The notes beneath the pieces were generated by a model, which saw only the letters and a program-made list of their open reading frames with translations, had not been told where the DNA came from and ran no database searches. From an uncultured Oscillospiraceae bacterium (GTDB lineage Bacteria > Bacillota > Clostridia > Oscillospirales > Oscillospiraceae): DNA of 64,000 nt. Positions 24,171-31,643 of this stretch are shown here, one piece after another (positions within the stretch are counted from its first letter, which is position 1; each line of letters opens with the position of its first letter). Position numbers and translations under genes: made by a program. The stretch lies in the NCBI GenBank assembly GCA_934572465.1, contig CAKTLG010000007.1:1-64000 (forward strand), in the 5' to 3' direction.

Positions 24171-24243
24171 TTGCGATAGCGATCGTGGCCGCTCGCGGCA
24201 TAGCGGAAGAAAAGAAAGACAAAAAGCAGGAGGACAAGGAGCA

Positions 24244-24627
24244 ATGAGTGCAAAAGCAAGGCTTTCGGCGGTACTCGTGCTGCTCGCCGCCGCCCTTGCG
24301 CAGTTTCTGCTTCTGCGCGATCAGGAGAGCTTCACCGGCAGCCGCACCGCAGCGCCGGACTCCTACGCGCTGGACATTGCGCGCATGAACGGCGCCGACC
24401 GGCACACCCTGACTCTGGACGCGGGCACTGCGCTCCGGATCGAATTTGAAACGCAGGAGGGCTCGCTGCGCATGACGCTCACAGCGCCTGACGGAACGGT
24501 GCTGTACACCGGCAGCGGAAAAGATGCGACGGCGTTTACCGTAGGCATTCCGGAAAGCGGCGCTTACACCGTGACGGTGGAGGCGCGGCACGCAAAAGGC
24601 ACGATCCGCATTTCGGCGGCAGGCTGA
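24244..24627 (+). CDS. Membrane-anchored protein with a pre-peptidase C-terminal-like beta domain
   Basis: A 127-residue protein with an N-terminal hydrophobic anchor (LSAVLVLLAAALAQFLLL) and an extracellular beta-sandwich region whose pattern (LTAPDGTVLYTGSG, FTVGIPESGAYTVTVEA) is that of PPC-like or jelly-roll domains. AAGGAG lies 2-8 bases ahead of the ATG at 24244. An open frame reaches back to 24124 with its own AGGAGA, but it passes through the hairpin and lacks membrane or domain character. The role is unknown; such domains often help secretion or binding of sugars and peptides. Confidence 0.6.
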   Translation: MSAKARLSAVLVLLAAALAQFLLLRDQESFTGSRTAAPDSYALDIARMNGADRHTLTLDAGTALRIEFETQEGSLRMTLTAPDGTVLYTGSGKDATAFTVGIPESGAYTVTVEARHAKGTIRISAAG

Positions 24628-24647
24628 AAAAACGGCGCGCACCCCCC

Positions 24648-24697
24648 TTGACTTTTCGCGCACAGGAGTCTATAACGTAAACTAACGAACGTTAGTT
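24648..24697 (+). promoter_or_regulatory. Promoter and 18-bp operator of the second TetR gene
   Basis: TTGACT (24648-24653), a 17-base spacer and TATAAC (24671-24676) precede an exact palindrome, AACTAACG-AA-CGTTAGTT (24680-24697), over the expected transcription start, 13 bases ahead of the ATG. The pattern is typical of a self-repressing TetR gene. Confidence 0.85.
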
Positions 24698-24710
24698 AGT
24701 TGGTGAGAGT

Positions 24711-25385
24711 ATGAAACAGGAAGACACAAAGCAAAGGATCCTCGACAAAGCGCTGGAGCTGTTTTCCATGCAGGGCTACGACTCGGTCAGCATGGGCGAG
24801 ATCGCCGCGGCGGTGGGGATCAAGGCTTCGTCGCTCTACAACCACTTTTCCGGCAAGCGCGCCATTTTCGACGCGATCGTAGAGGCTACGGCGGCGCAGT
24901 ACGAGGCCGACACCGGCAGGATCGCCATACATGTGCAGGACGCCGCGCAGGACATCCCCGTTTTTACGGCGATCACCGAGGACGCGCTTTTTGAGAAGGT
25001 GCGGCGGATCTTTGAATACTCCCTCCACAACGAGACCATCAGCCGCTTCCGGCGCATGATGACCATCGAGCAGTTCCGCTCGCCGGAGCTGGCCGCCCTG
25101 TATTCCAGACGCTACGTGGAGCGCATGCTCTCCTACCACGCCGGCATTTTCCGCGCGCTGACCGCCGCCGGCGAGCTTCAGGCGGACGACCCCGACGCGC
25201 TGGCGATGCTGTATGTCGCCCCTGTCCTGACGCTGATCGGGATCTGCGACCGTCAGCCGGAGCGGGAGGCCGAGTGTGTGGAAGCGCTCGGCAGGCATGT
25301 CCGTCTCTTTTTCCGCATGGTCCACAGCGGCGCATCCCCCCGCGAAGCCGCAGACGATCAGCCGGATGCAAAGCCGCAGTGCTGA
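24711..25385 (+). CDS. TetR/AcrR-family transcriptional regulator
   Basis: A 224-residue regulator with an N-terminal HTH (VSMGEIAAAVGIKASSLYNHFSGKRAIFDAI, about residues 25-55). Its C-terminal domain is helical and ends in a short Pro/Asp-rich tail. GGTGAGAG lies before the ATG. It stands at the head of a same-strand run (DUF998, two acetyltransferases, response regulator) with a 43-base gap to the next gene, so it may repress the whole run through the palindrome at 24680. A drug-like inducer would fit the acetyltransferases, but this is inference. Confidence 0.85.
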   Translation: MKQEDTKQRILDKALELFSMQGYDSVSMGEIAAAVGIKASSLYNHFSGKRAIFDAIVEATAAQYEADTGRIAIHVQDAAQDIPVFTAITEDALFEKVRRIFEYSLHNETISRFRRMMTIEQFRSPELAALYSRRYVERMLSYHAGIFRALTAAGELQADDPDALAMLYVAPVLTLIGICDRQPEREAECVEALGRHVRLFFRMVHSGASPREAADDQPDAKPQC

Positions 25386-25428
25386 CCACGCCTTATGTGG
25401 CCGGCACTGCTTTTTCAGGAGGAAGCCT

Positions 25429-26085
25429 ATGAAAAAAACACTTACCCAAAGGCTGGGGCTGCTCGGCGTCGTCAGCCTGCTGTCGTACACGGCGGCGGTC
25501 GTCTTTTCCCCGCTCGCCTATCCGGGATATGACTGGATGGCGCAGGCCGTGAGCGATCTGAGCGCGGCGAACGCGCCGTCGCTGGCGCTGTGGAACCAGC
25601 TCAGCGCTCTCTACAATGCCTGCGAGGTCGTCTGCGTCACGGTCGTGTGCATCGGCATACAGGGGCAAAAGACCCGGATGCTGCGCACCGGCATTTATCT
25701 CTTTGCCGTTATGGAATGGATCTCCGCGATCGGCTACCGGATGTTCCCGCTCAGCGACAGCGGCTATGCGGGCGCGTTTCAGGATGTGATGCATATGGCG
25801 GTCACCGCTGCGGTCGTGCTGCTGTCCATCGTATCGCTGAGCGTTATCATCGCCGCTGGCGCAAGGAGCAGGGACTGCCGCTCCTACGGCGTCTGCGCCG
25901 CGATCGCCCTCGGCATGATGCTCGTCGGCGCGCTCGGCATGAAGCTCGTCCCCGCCGGATATTTCGGCGTTGTGGAGCGCTTCAGCGTGTTCGCCGCCAC
26001 AGGCTTCAACGCCGCGCTGGGCATTCATCTCTTTTGTACGGATGCCGAGAAAGCAAGGACAGGAGCGTCGGAAAATGAGAAATAA
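25429..26085 (+). CDS. DUF998 family membrane protein
   Basis: A 218-residue protein with about six membrane helices, beginning [20 protein letters not shown]. The family marks are the early [21 protein letters not shown] stretch and the [22 protein letters not shown] segment with its conserved His. DUF998 has no settled function. AGGAGGAAG lies 8 bases ahead of the ATG at 25429; the longer open frame to 25276 overlaps the TetR gene and has no site. It overlaps the next gene by 11 bases, so the two are translated together. Confidence 0.8.
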   Translation: MKKTLTQRLGLLGVVSLLSYTAAVVFSPLAYPGYDWMAQAVSDLSAANAPSLALWNQLSALYNACEVVCVTVVCIGIQGQKTRMLRTGIYLFAVMEWISAIGYRMFPLSDSGYAGAFQDVMHMAVTAAVVLLSIVSLSVIIAAGARSRDCRSYGVCAAIALGMMLVGALGMKLVPAGYFGVVERFSVFAATGFNAALGIHLFCTDAEKARTGASENEK

Positions 26086-26704
26086 CACCTATCCCCGTCC
26101 GCACGACGAGCAGATCGTCTATCTGAAGGACGTCGTCACAGGGCCGAACATCGAGATCGGCGAATACACGATCTACAATGATTTCGTCCATGATCCCCGC
26201 GATTTTGAGAAATACAACGTGCTTTACCACTATCCGGTCAACGGCGACCGGCTGATCATCGGAAAATTCTGCTCGATCGCCTGCGGCGCAAAATTTCTGT
26301 TCACCAGCGGCAACCATTCGATGCGCTCGCTCTCGACCTACACCTTTCCCATTTTCTTCGACGAGTGGGGGTTGGATGCGAAGGACATCCGCCAGGCATG
26401 GGACAACAAGGGCGATATCGTCGTTGGCAATGACGTCTGGATCGGCTACGAGGCCGTCGTCCTCTCGGGCGTGACGATCGGCGACGGCGCCATCATCGGC
26501 AGCCGCGCGGTGGTGACGAAGGATGTGCCGCCCTACACCATTGTCGGCGGCGTTCCGGCAAGGCCCCTCCGCAAGCGGTTCGACGACGCGGCGATCGAAC
26601 GGCTCGAGGCGCTGCGCTGGTGGGACTGGGATGCCGAGACGATCAGGCGCAGCCTCCCCGCCATCCAGTCGGGCGACATCGCGGCATTGGAGCGTGCGGA
26701 ATGA
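26075..26704 (+). CDS. Xenobiotic O-acetyltransferase, Vat/CatB type (hexapeptide repeat)
   Basis: A 209-residue left-handed beta-helix acetyltransferase. Marks are the [15 protein letters not shown] repeat, the catalytic His region [14 protein letters not shown], and the closing repeats [35 protein letters not shown] followed by [13 protein letters not shown]. This is the layout of streptogramin A and type B chloramphenicol acetyltransferases, and length is right for them. Resistance activity cannot be concluded from sequence, since many chromosomal family members act on other substrates. AGGAG lies 9 bases before the ATG. The gene overlaps both DUF998 and the next acetyltransferase gene (ATGA). 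Confidence 0.88.
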   Translation: MRNNTYPRPHDEQIVYLKDVVTGPNIEIGEYTIYNDFVHDPRDFEKYNVLYHYPVNGDRLIIGKFCSIACGAKFLFTSGNHSMRSLSTYTFPIFFDEWGLDAKDIRQAWDNKGDIVVGNDVWIGYEAVVLSGVTIGDGAIIGSRAVVTKDVPPYTIVGGVPARPLRKRFDDAAIERLEALRWWDWDAETIRRSLPAIQSGDIAALERAE

Positions 26705-27324
26705 AGCCGGCCGTTATAGACCCCAAGCGCTCCCCCCGCGCCGAGGCATATGCGCTTTGGATGAGCGCGCCGGATCCAATGGTGACGTTTTTCAAAACGC
26801 TGGATGTAACGCCGCTCTTAAAGCTCCGCCGCAGACGCGGCTATCGGTTCAATATGCTTTTGTGCTGGTGCATCGGCAAGGCGGCAAGCGGGGTCAAAGA
26901 ATTCTATACGCTCCCCGTGGGGCGCGAGCTGCTGCAATACGACAGCATTGCCGTCAATACCATCGTAAAAAACAAAACCGGCGCGGTCAGTTCCTGCGAT
27001 GTGCCGTTCTCGGACGATCTTGCGCAATTCAATTCCGACTATCTGCGCCTGACGCGCGAGGCCATCGCGCGCTGCGAGAACCACGACCTGACGGAGCATA
27101 TGGTCATCGGCACTTCCGCCATCGTGGATACCGAGATCGACGGAGCCGTCGGCATGAACAGCGGTATTTTCAATAATCCGTTCCTGATCTGGAGCAGATA
27201 TCACACGGGGCTTTTTAAGACGACACTCAAGCTGTCGTTCCAGTTCCATCATACCCAGATGGACGGCGCGCACGCAGGACTATTCCTGCAGCGGCTGCAG
27301 GAGGTCATATGGCGCATTGTATGA
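26701..27324 (+). CDS. CatA-like acetyltransferase (chloramphenicol acetyltransferase fold)
   Basis: A 207-residue protein of the CAT superfamily. The catalytic motif [13 protein letters not shown] near residue 182 is the HHxxxDG active site, and [15 protein letters not shown] is the helix after the first strand. Compared with true CatA the N-terminal Trp/Phe substrate pocket is not clearly kept, so I do not call chloramphenicol resistance. Sequence around [24 protein letters not shown] matches CatA-like proteins of gut Clostridia. Its start overlaps the previous stop (ATGA), so the two different acetyltransferases are made together. Confidence 0.82.
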   Translation: MKPAVIDPKRSPRAEAYALWMSAPDPMVTFFKTLDVTPLLKLRRRRGYRFNMLLCWCIGKAASGVKEFYTLPVGRELLQYDSIAVNTIVKNKTGAVSSCDVPFSDDLAQFNSDYLRLTREAIARCENHDLTEHMVIGTSAIVDTEIDGAVGMNSGIFNNPFLIWSRYHTGLFKTTLKLSFQFHHTQMDGAHAGLFLQRLQEVIWRIV

Positions 27325-27989
27325 ACACGATCCTGATCATTGACGACGACGCCGCGATCGGTGATCTTGAGCAGGAGGTGCTGGAGCGGGCCGGCTACGC
27401 GGTGCTGCGCGCTTATTCCGGCACGGAGGCGCTACTGCTTTTGAAAACCGGCAGTCCCGACCTCATCCTGCTCGATCTGATGCTGCCCGGGCTCAGCGGC
27501 GAGGAGATCCTGCCGCGGCTGCGGGGCATCCCCGTCATCGTGGTCAGCGCCAGGGCCGCCGTGCAGGATAAGGTCGGGCTGCTGCTCGGCGGCGCGGCGG
27601 ATTACCTCACCAAGCCCTTTGACACCAAGGAGCTGCTGGCCCGCGTCGCCGTGCGGCTGCGGGAGTCGGCCCGCTCTCCGCTGTCGGCGGTCCTGACCTG
27701 CGGCGGCCTGACGCTGGACACCGCCTCGCACGAGGTTCGCGCCGGCGGCGAGACCGTCCAGCTGACCCGCACGGAATACGCCATTTTGAAGCTGCTGATG
27801 CAGAATCCCGGGCAGGTGCTGGCAAAATCCGTGCTGCTCGACCGCATCAGCATGGATACGCCCGACTGCACGGAAAATTCGCTCAAGACCCACATCAGCA
27901 ATCTGCGCGGCAAGCTGCGAACTGCGGCGGGCAGAGACTATGTGGAGGCGGTGTGGGGCATCGGCTTCCGGCTGAACACAGGATCTTGA
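27309..27989 (+). CDS. OmpR-family response regulator
   Basis: A 226-residue regulator with a receiver domain (acidic pocket LIIDDDAAI, phospho-Asp in LILLDLMLPGLSGEE, Lys in DYLTKPFD) and a C-terminal winged helix (LTRTEYAILKLLMQNPGQVLAK, then ENSLKTHISNLRGKL). AGGAGG ends 4 bases before the ATG at 27309; a second ATG at 27321 overlaps the preceding stop (ATGA) but is 16 bases from that site. The cognate kinase is probably the one at 29802, separated by two ABC genes. Three 12-base repeats downstream at 27991-28026 are a likely binding site. Confidence 0.87.
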   Translation: MAHCMNTILIIDDDAAIGDLEQEVLERAGYAVLRAYSGTEALLLLKTGSPDLILLDLMLPGLSGEEILPRLRGIPVIVVSARAAVQDKVGLLLGGAADYLTKPFDTKELLARVAVRLRESARSPLSAVLTCGGLTLDTASHEVRAGGETVQLTRTEYAILKLLMQNPGQVLAKSVLLDRISMDTPDCTENSLKTHISNLRGKLRTAAGRDYVEAVWGIGFRLNTGS

Positions 27990-27990
27990 C

Positions 27991-28026
27991 GATTTCTGGA
28001 CGGTTTTCTTGACCGTTTTCTTGACC
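27991..28026 (+). promoter_or_regulatory. Three tandem 12-bp direct repeats, probable response-regulator site
   Basis: GATTTCTGGACG, GTTTTCTTGACC and GTTTTCTTGACC follow each other without gaps; the last two are identical. Each TTGACC could also serve as a -35. They lie between the response-regulator stop and the ABC gene at 28072. Directly repeated half-sites are what dimeric OmpR-family regulators bind, though the usual spacing is 10-11 bases. Confidence 0.65.
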
Positions 28027-28071
28027 TTTGCCTGATACCATACGCACGATCAAGCAAAGGAGGTATTTACA

Positions 28072-28986
28072 ATGGACTATGTGCTTGAAGCAAACGGGCT
28101 TTCAAAGCGCTACCGCGGCTTCGCGGCGCTCTGCGGGCTGAATATGCACATCCCCCAAGGGGCGATCTACGGCTTTGTGGGCAGGAACGGCGCGGGCAAG
28201 ACCACGCTCATCCGCCTGATCTGCGGTCTGCAGGAGCCGACGGGCGGCAGCTTCACGCTTTACGGCGTGAAAAACACGGACGCGCGCATCGGGCGCTGCC
28301 GCCGCAGAATGGGCGCGGTGGTGGAAACGCCGTCCGTCTACATGGATATGACGGCGGAGGAAAACATCCGCCAGCAGTATCTCCTGCTGGGATGCCCCTC
28401 TGCAGACGGCATTGCGGAGCTGCTGCAGCTGGTGGGGCTGGACGGCACGGGGAAAAAGAAGGCGAAAAATTTCTCGCTCGGCATGCGTCAGCGGCTCGGC
28501 ATCGCCGTGGCGCTGGCGGGTGACCCCGATCTTCTGGTGCTGGACGAGCCGGTCAACGGGCTTGACCCGCAAGGCATCATCGAGATGCGCGAGCTGATCC
28601 TGAAGCTCAACCGCGAGCATGGCATCACCGTGCTCATTTCCAGCCACATCCTTGACGAGCTTTCCCGTCTGGCGACGCACTACGGCTTTATCGACGGCGG
28701 GCAGATGGTAAAGGAGATGAGCGCGGAGGAGCTTGAAGCGCGCTGCCGCAAGTGCATCCGAGTGGAATCAAGCAGCAGCAGGGTGCTCGCGCGGGTGCTG
28801 GACGGTCTCGGCGCGGAATACCGCATCGTGGACGATCTCAAAACGGACGTCTTTGCCGACGTGCAGACGACGGCGCTCGTTGTGGAGGCGCTGAAGCAAA
28901 ACTGCGTGATCGACAGCATGAAGGAGCGGGACGAGAGCCTTGAGAGTTTCTACATGGATCTGATCGGGGGTGTGCGTCATGCGTAA
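28072..28986 (+). CDS. ABC transporter ATP-binding protein
   Basis: A 304-residue ATPase with Walker A GRNGAGKTTL (near residue 40), Q-loop, signature SLGMRQRLG, Walker B LLVLDEPVNGLDP and switch His in ISSHILDEL. The C-terminal 80 residues form the extra domain typical of BcrA/LanF-type exporters of peptide antibiotics or self-immunity. AAGGAGG lies ahead of the ATG, and the probable regulatory repeats are just upstream. It overlaps the permease gene by 8 bases. Together with the adjacent regulator and kinase it fits a sensing and detoxification module for cell-wall-active peptides, but the substrate is not known. Confidence 0.9.
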   Translation: MDYVLEANGLSKRYRGFAALCGLNMHIPQGAIYGFVGRNGAGKTTLIRLICGLQEPTGGSFTLYGVKNTDARIGRCRRRMGAVVETPSVYMDMTAEENIRQQYLLLGCPSADGIAELLQLVGLDGTGKKKAKNFSLGMRQRLGIAVALAGDPDLLVLDEPVNGLDPQGIIEMRELILKLNREHGITVLISSHILDELSRLATHYGFIDGGQMVKEMSAEELEARCRKCIRVESSSSRVLARVLDGLGAEYRIVDDLKTDVFADVQTTALVVEALKQNCVIDSMKERDESLESFYMDLIGGVRHA

Positions 28987-29791
28987 GCTGCTGCGGGCAA
29001 ATTTCTACCGTCTCCGGCGCAGCCAGGCGCTGTGGCTGTGCACGGCAGGCGCCTTTGCCTTTTCCACCGTGTTTCTTCTGTGCGCGCATGTCAGCGAGGA
29101 CGGGGCCGCGACGCTGGACGATATGTTCATGCAGGTCTTCCCCTTCCTTTCGATCCTGCAGGCAGCCTTTACGAGCCTGTTTCTCGGCGCGGAATATCAG
29201 GACGGCACCCTGCGCAACAAGCTCATCGCCGGCCACTCCCGCCAGACGGTCTACGGGGCGTATCTCATCACCGCCGCCGTCGGCTGCGTCATCATCGTTC
29301 TGGGATGGCTGGCGGGCTGCGCGGCGGGCGCGCTGCGCTTCGGCTGGTTCACGATGCCGGCGCACACCATGCTGCTCGTGCTGGCGGTGATCCTGCTGCT
29401 GACGGTGGCCCTGACGGCCATCTTCACGCTGGTGGGACTTCTGCTGCCCAACCGTGCCGCCGCGGTGGTGTCCATCCTGCTGGCGTTCGCGCTGATCCTC
29501 GCGGGCAGCTTCTTCTACAACGCGCTGACCGAGCCGGAGCTGACACAGTCCGCCGTTACAACGTCGAACGGCTTTGAATACGGCGATCCCATGCCGAATC
29601 CCTACTATGTCTCCGGCAGCCGGCGGACAGTCTATCAGTTCGTCGTGGACGCCCTTCCCACCGGACAGGCCATCCAGCTGGCGAACCGCGAGCTGACGCG
29701 CCCCGCGCTGTCTATGGCGGCGTCCGCGGGCATCGTGCTGCTGTGCGCCGCGGCGGGCATGGCATTCTTCCGGCGCAAGGATCTGAAATAA
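28979..29791 (+). CDS. ABC transporter permease (ABC-2 type)
   Basis: A 270-residue membrane protein with about six helices: LWLCTAGAFAFSTVFLLCAHV near the start, VIIVLGWLAGCAAGAL, MLLVLAVILLLTVALTAIFTLVGLLL and a last one near the C-terminus. The extracellular loop before the last helix (residues about 180-225) is polar and moderately long, as in LanE/LanG or BcrB-type permeases. Its start lies inside the ATPase gene, and the kinase gene follows 10 bases later. With the ATPase it would form the exporter. Confidence 0.85.
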   Translation: MRKLLRANFYRLRRSQALWLCTAGAFAFSTVFLLCAHVSEDGAATLDDMFMQVFPFLSILQAAFTSLFLGAEYQDGTLRNKLIAGHSRQTVYGAYLITAAVGCVIIVLGWLAGCAAGALRFGWFTMPAHTMLLVLAVILLLTVALTAIFTLVGLLLPNRAAAVVSILLAFALILAGSFFYNALTEPELTQSAVTTSNGFEYGDPMPNPYYVSGSRRTVYQFVVDALPTGQAIQLANRELTRPALSMAASAGIVLLCAAAGMAFFRRKDLK

Positions 29792-29801
29792 GGAGGTCTC
29801 T

Positions 29802-30716
29802 ATGGAGCCTGGATGGATCGTGCTGACGGCGGCGCTGGCCCTGACGGCGCTGGCGCTGGGGCTGCACCTTCTCTCCCTGCGCCATGCTTTCCGCGAGATC
29901 GCGGAGGAGCTGGAGGAAAAGCTGCGGACGGATACGAACACGCTGCTCTCCATCTCCTCCGGCGACAGAGCCGTTCGAGCGCTGGCCGTGCAGATCGACC
30001 GGCAGCTCCGCTCGCTTCGCGCAGAGCGGTCACGGCTGCAAAGCGGCCACGACGCGCTGACGTCCGCCGTAACGGACATCTCCCACGATCTGCGCACCCC
30101 GCTGACGGCCATCTGCGGCTATCTCGATCTGCTCGAGCAGGAGCCGCAGCCGGAAAAGTCCCGGCGCTATCTTGCCATCATCCGCGAGCGGACGGACGCC
30201 ATGCGCGCCTTGACGGAGGAAATGTTCCGCTATTCCGTCATCACCGCCACTGCGGATACGCTGACAACGGAGATCGTCTGCCTGAACGACGTTCTGGAGC
30301 AGAGTCTCGCCGGCTTCTACGGCGCGCTGTCCGCGCGCGGCATCACGCCGGAGATCCGTCTGCCGGAGGAGCGCGTCCTCTGCTGTCTGGACGCCGCCGC
30401 GCTGCGGCGGTGCTTCGATAATATCCTGAGCAACGCCGTCAAATACTCCGGCGGAGACCTTGCGGTCAGCCTGCTGCCAAGCGGCGCCGTCACGTTCTCA
30501 AATCGCGCGCCGACGCTCAGCCGCGTACAGGTCGAGCGGCTGTTCGACCGCTTTTTCACCGTGGAGAACGCCCGAAACGCCACGGGGCTCGGATTGTCCA
30601 TCGCCAGGCTGCTGGCCGAAAGGATGGGCGGCGTCATCACCGCGGAATATGAAAACGGAAGGCTGTGCATCCGCACAGCCTTCCCGACGGCAGCCAAGCC
30701 GATCAAATCAAATTAA
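29802..30716 (+). CDS. Sensor histidine kinase with a minimal membrane sensor
   Basis: A 304-residue kinase. Only one clear N-terminal membrane helix (IVLTAALALTALALGLHLLSL) is followed by a short linker, the phosphoacceptor ISHDLRTPLTAI near residue 92, and an HATPase domain with N-box NILSNAVKYS, a short G1 region and GLGLSIARLL. It lacks any extracellular domain, so it probably reads its signal from within the membrane or from the exporter beside it, as described for Bce-type systems. AAGGAGG precedes the ATG. It is the likely partner of the OmpR-type regulator at 27309. Confidence 0.87.
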   Translation: MEPGWIVLTAALALTALALGLHLLSLRHAFREIAEELEEKLRTDTNTLLSISSGDRAVRALAVQIDRQLRSLRAERSRLQSGHDALTSAVTDISHDLRTPLTAICGYLDLLEQEPQPEKSRRYLAIIRERTDAMRALTEEMFRYSVITATADTLTTEIVCLNDVLEQSLAGFYGALSARGITPEIRLPEERVLCCLDAAALRRCFDNILSNAVKYSGGDLAVSLLPSGAVTFSNRAPTLSRVQVERLFDRFFTVENARNATGLGLSIARLLAERMGGVITAEYENGRLCIRTAFPTAAKPIKSN

Positions 30717-30730
30717 GGAGGATACCGACT

Positions 30731-31057
30731 ATGGATCGTAAACCTTTTGCCGCCGCGCTTCTCGCGGCGATGCTGCTGCTCACCCTCGCCGCCTGCGGAA
30801 AGCCGCAGCCTTCGGATGCGGCCGCCCCGTCCGCTCCTGCTCCGGAGGAGCAGACGGAGCCCGCCGACGCGGATGTCTCCGCCGGCAGCGAGGCGTGGAA
30901 GACCGATTTTGAAAAGAGCCTGCTGGAGAATTACGGCGTCACGCCGGATCATTACGAGGAGCTGGACAACGGGATCTATCAGGTCTATGTCGAGATAGAC
31001 GGCAGGATCGTTCCCTATGTCGCGGTGGATTCCGCGACCGGCGACTATCACGGATAA
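30731..31057 (+). CDS. Small secreted lipoprotein
   Basis: A 108-residue lipoprotein with signal peptide and lipobox LAAC (Cys near residue 22), a Pro/Ala/Glu linker, and a compact 55-residue domain (FEKSLLENYGVTPDHYEELDNGIYQVYVEIDGRIVPYVAVD). AAGGAGG lies 10 bases ahead of the ATG. It lies 14 bases after the kinase gene, so it belongs to the exporter operon and may be a signal-binding or self-protection lipoprotein. I do not know the domain; it reads as a small alpha/beta fold. Confidence 0.7.
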   Translation: MDRKPFAAALLAAMLLLTLAACGKPQPSDAAAPSAPAPEEQTEPADADVSAGSEAWKTDFEKSLLENYGVTPDHYEELDNGIYQVYVEIDGRIVPYVAVDSATGDYHG

Positions 31058-31069
31058 AGGAGAAGCGAA

Positions 31070-31552
31070 ATGAAAAGAAAGCTGCTTATTGTAAGCGCCG
31101 CGCTGGTTCTGTCGCTGGCGCTGACGGCCTGCGGCGGCGAGACCGCCACGAAAACGACGGACTCACTCAAGCAGGAGAGCCCCGCCTCCGGCACGGAGGA
31201 GGCCGCGCCGGAGCGCACCGTGACCGGCACGATGCTGCTGAACGGAGTGGAAACGGCCGTATATCTCGATGTGAGCGATACGGAGATCAATTTCCGGGAC
31301 AGCGCCTCCGGCGGAACGCTGCTCGCCGTTGCAAAGTACCCTGAAGCGCTCACCGGCGCCGCCGAAGCGCTGAAAAGCTGCGACTACACCGACCTTGACG
31401 GGGACGGCAACAGCGAGCTGACCGCGGAATTCACATTTGCAGACGGCAGCACCGCAAGCCTTGTCTGGTTCCACACCGACGGAGGGCTGATCTACAACGA
31501 GGAATTCTCCCGTCTCCCCGGCGAGCTTCCCGCCTCCGGCGGTGAGCGTTAG
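31070..31552 (+). CDS. Secreted lipoprotein of the exporter operon
   Basis: A 160-residue lipoprotein with lipobox LTAC (Cys about residue 23), a short polar linker and a globular domain with the calcium-loop-like stretch DYTDLDGDGNSELTAEF, which resembles a single VCBS/FG-GAP-type loop. GGAGAAG lies ahead of the ATG. It is last in the unit that begins at 28072, and a terminator follows directly. Paired small lipoproteins next to an ABC and kinase module often bind the effector peptide; here this is only a suggestion. Confidence 0.7.
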   Translation: MKRKLLIVSAALVLSLALTACGGETATKTTDSLKQESPASGTEEAAPERTVTGTMLLNGVETAVYLDVSDTEINFRDSASGGTLLAVAKYPEALTGAAEALKSCDYTDLDGDGNSELTAEFTFADGSTASLVWFHTDGGLIYNEEFSRLPGELPASGGER

Positions 31553-31575
31553 GCCCCTCCCCTGCAAATGCTTCA

Positions 31576-31614
31576 GGCGCGTCCATACCGGTACCGGCAT
31601 GGACGCGCCCTTTT
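31576..31614 (+). terminator. Rho-independent terminator after the exporter operon
   Basis: Perfect 11-base stem (GGCGCGTCCAT, 31576-31586, with 31599-31609), 12-base loop and CTTTT. It lies between the plus-strand lipoprotein gene and the convergent gamma-glutamyltransferase gene. Confidence 0.8.
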
Positions 31615-31643
31615 GGCATTCCGTATGAAGCGAGCCGCGCGGT

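Noticed and set aside
24124..24243. N-terminal extension of the 24244 gene
   Set aside because: It has a ribosome-like site, but the added 40 residues are Ser/Arg/Gly-rich and would block recognition of the membrane anchor.
24158..24247. 29-codon frame from a GTG, hydrophobic then Lys/Glu-rich, overlapping the start at 24244
   Set aside because: The composition resembles a small membrane protein and the stop overlaps the next ATG, but the start is inside the hairpin, a stop lies directly before it, and there is no ribosome site.
26701..27324. Call as a chloramphenicol resistance gene
   Set aside because: Only the catalytic HHxxxDG motif is clear; the substrate pocket is not, and many chromosomal CatA-like proteins have no known resistance role.
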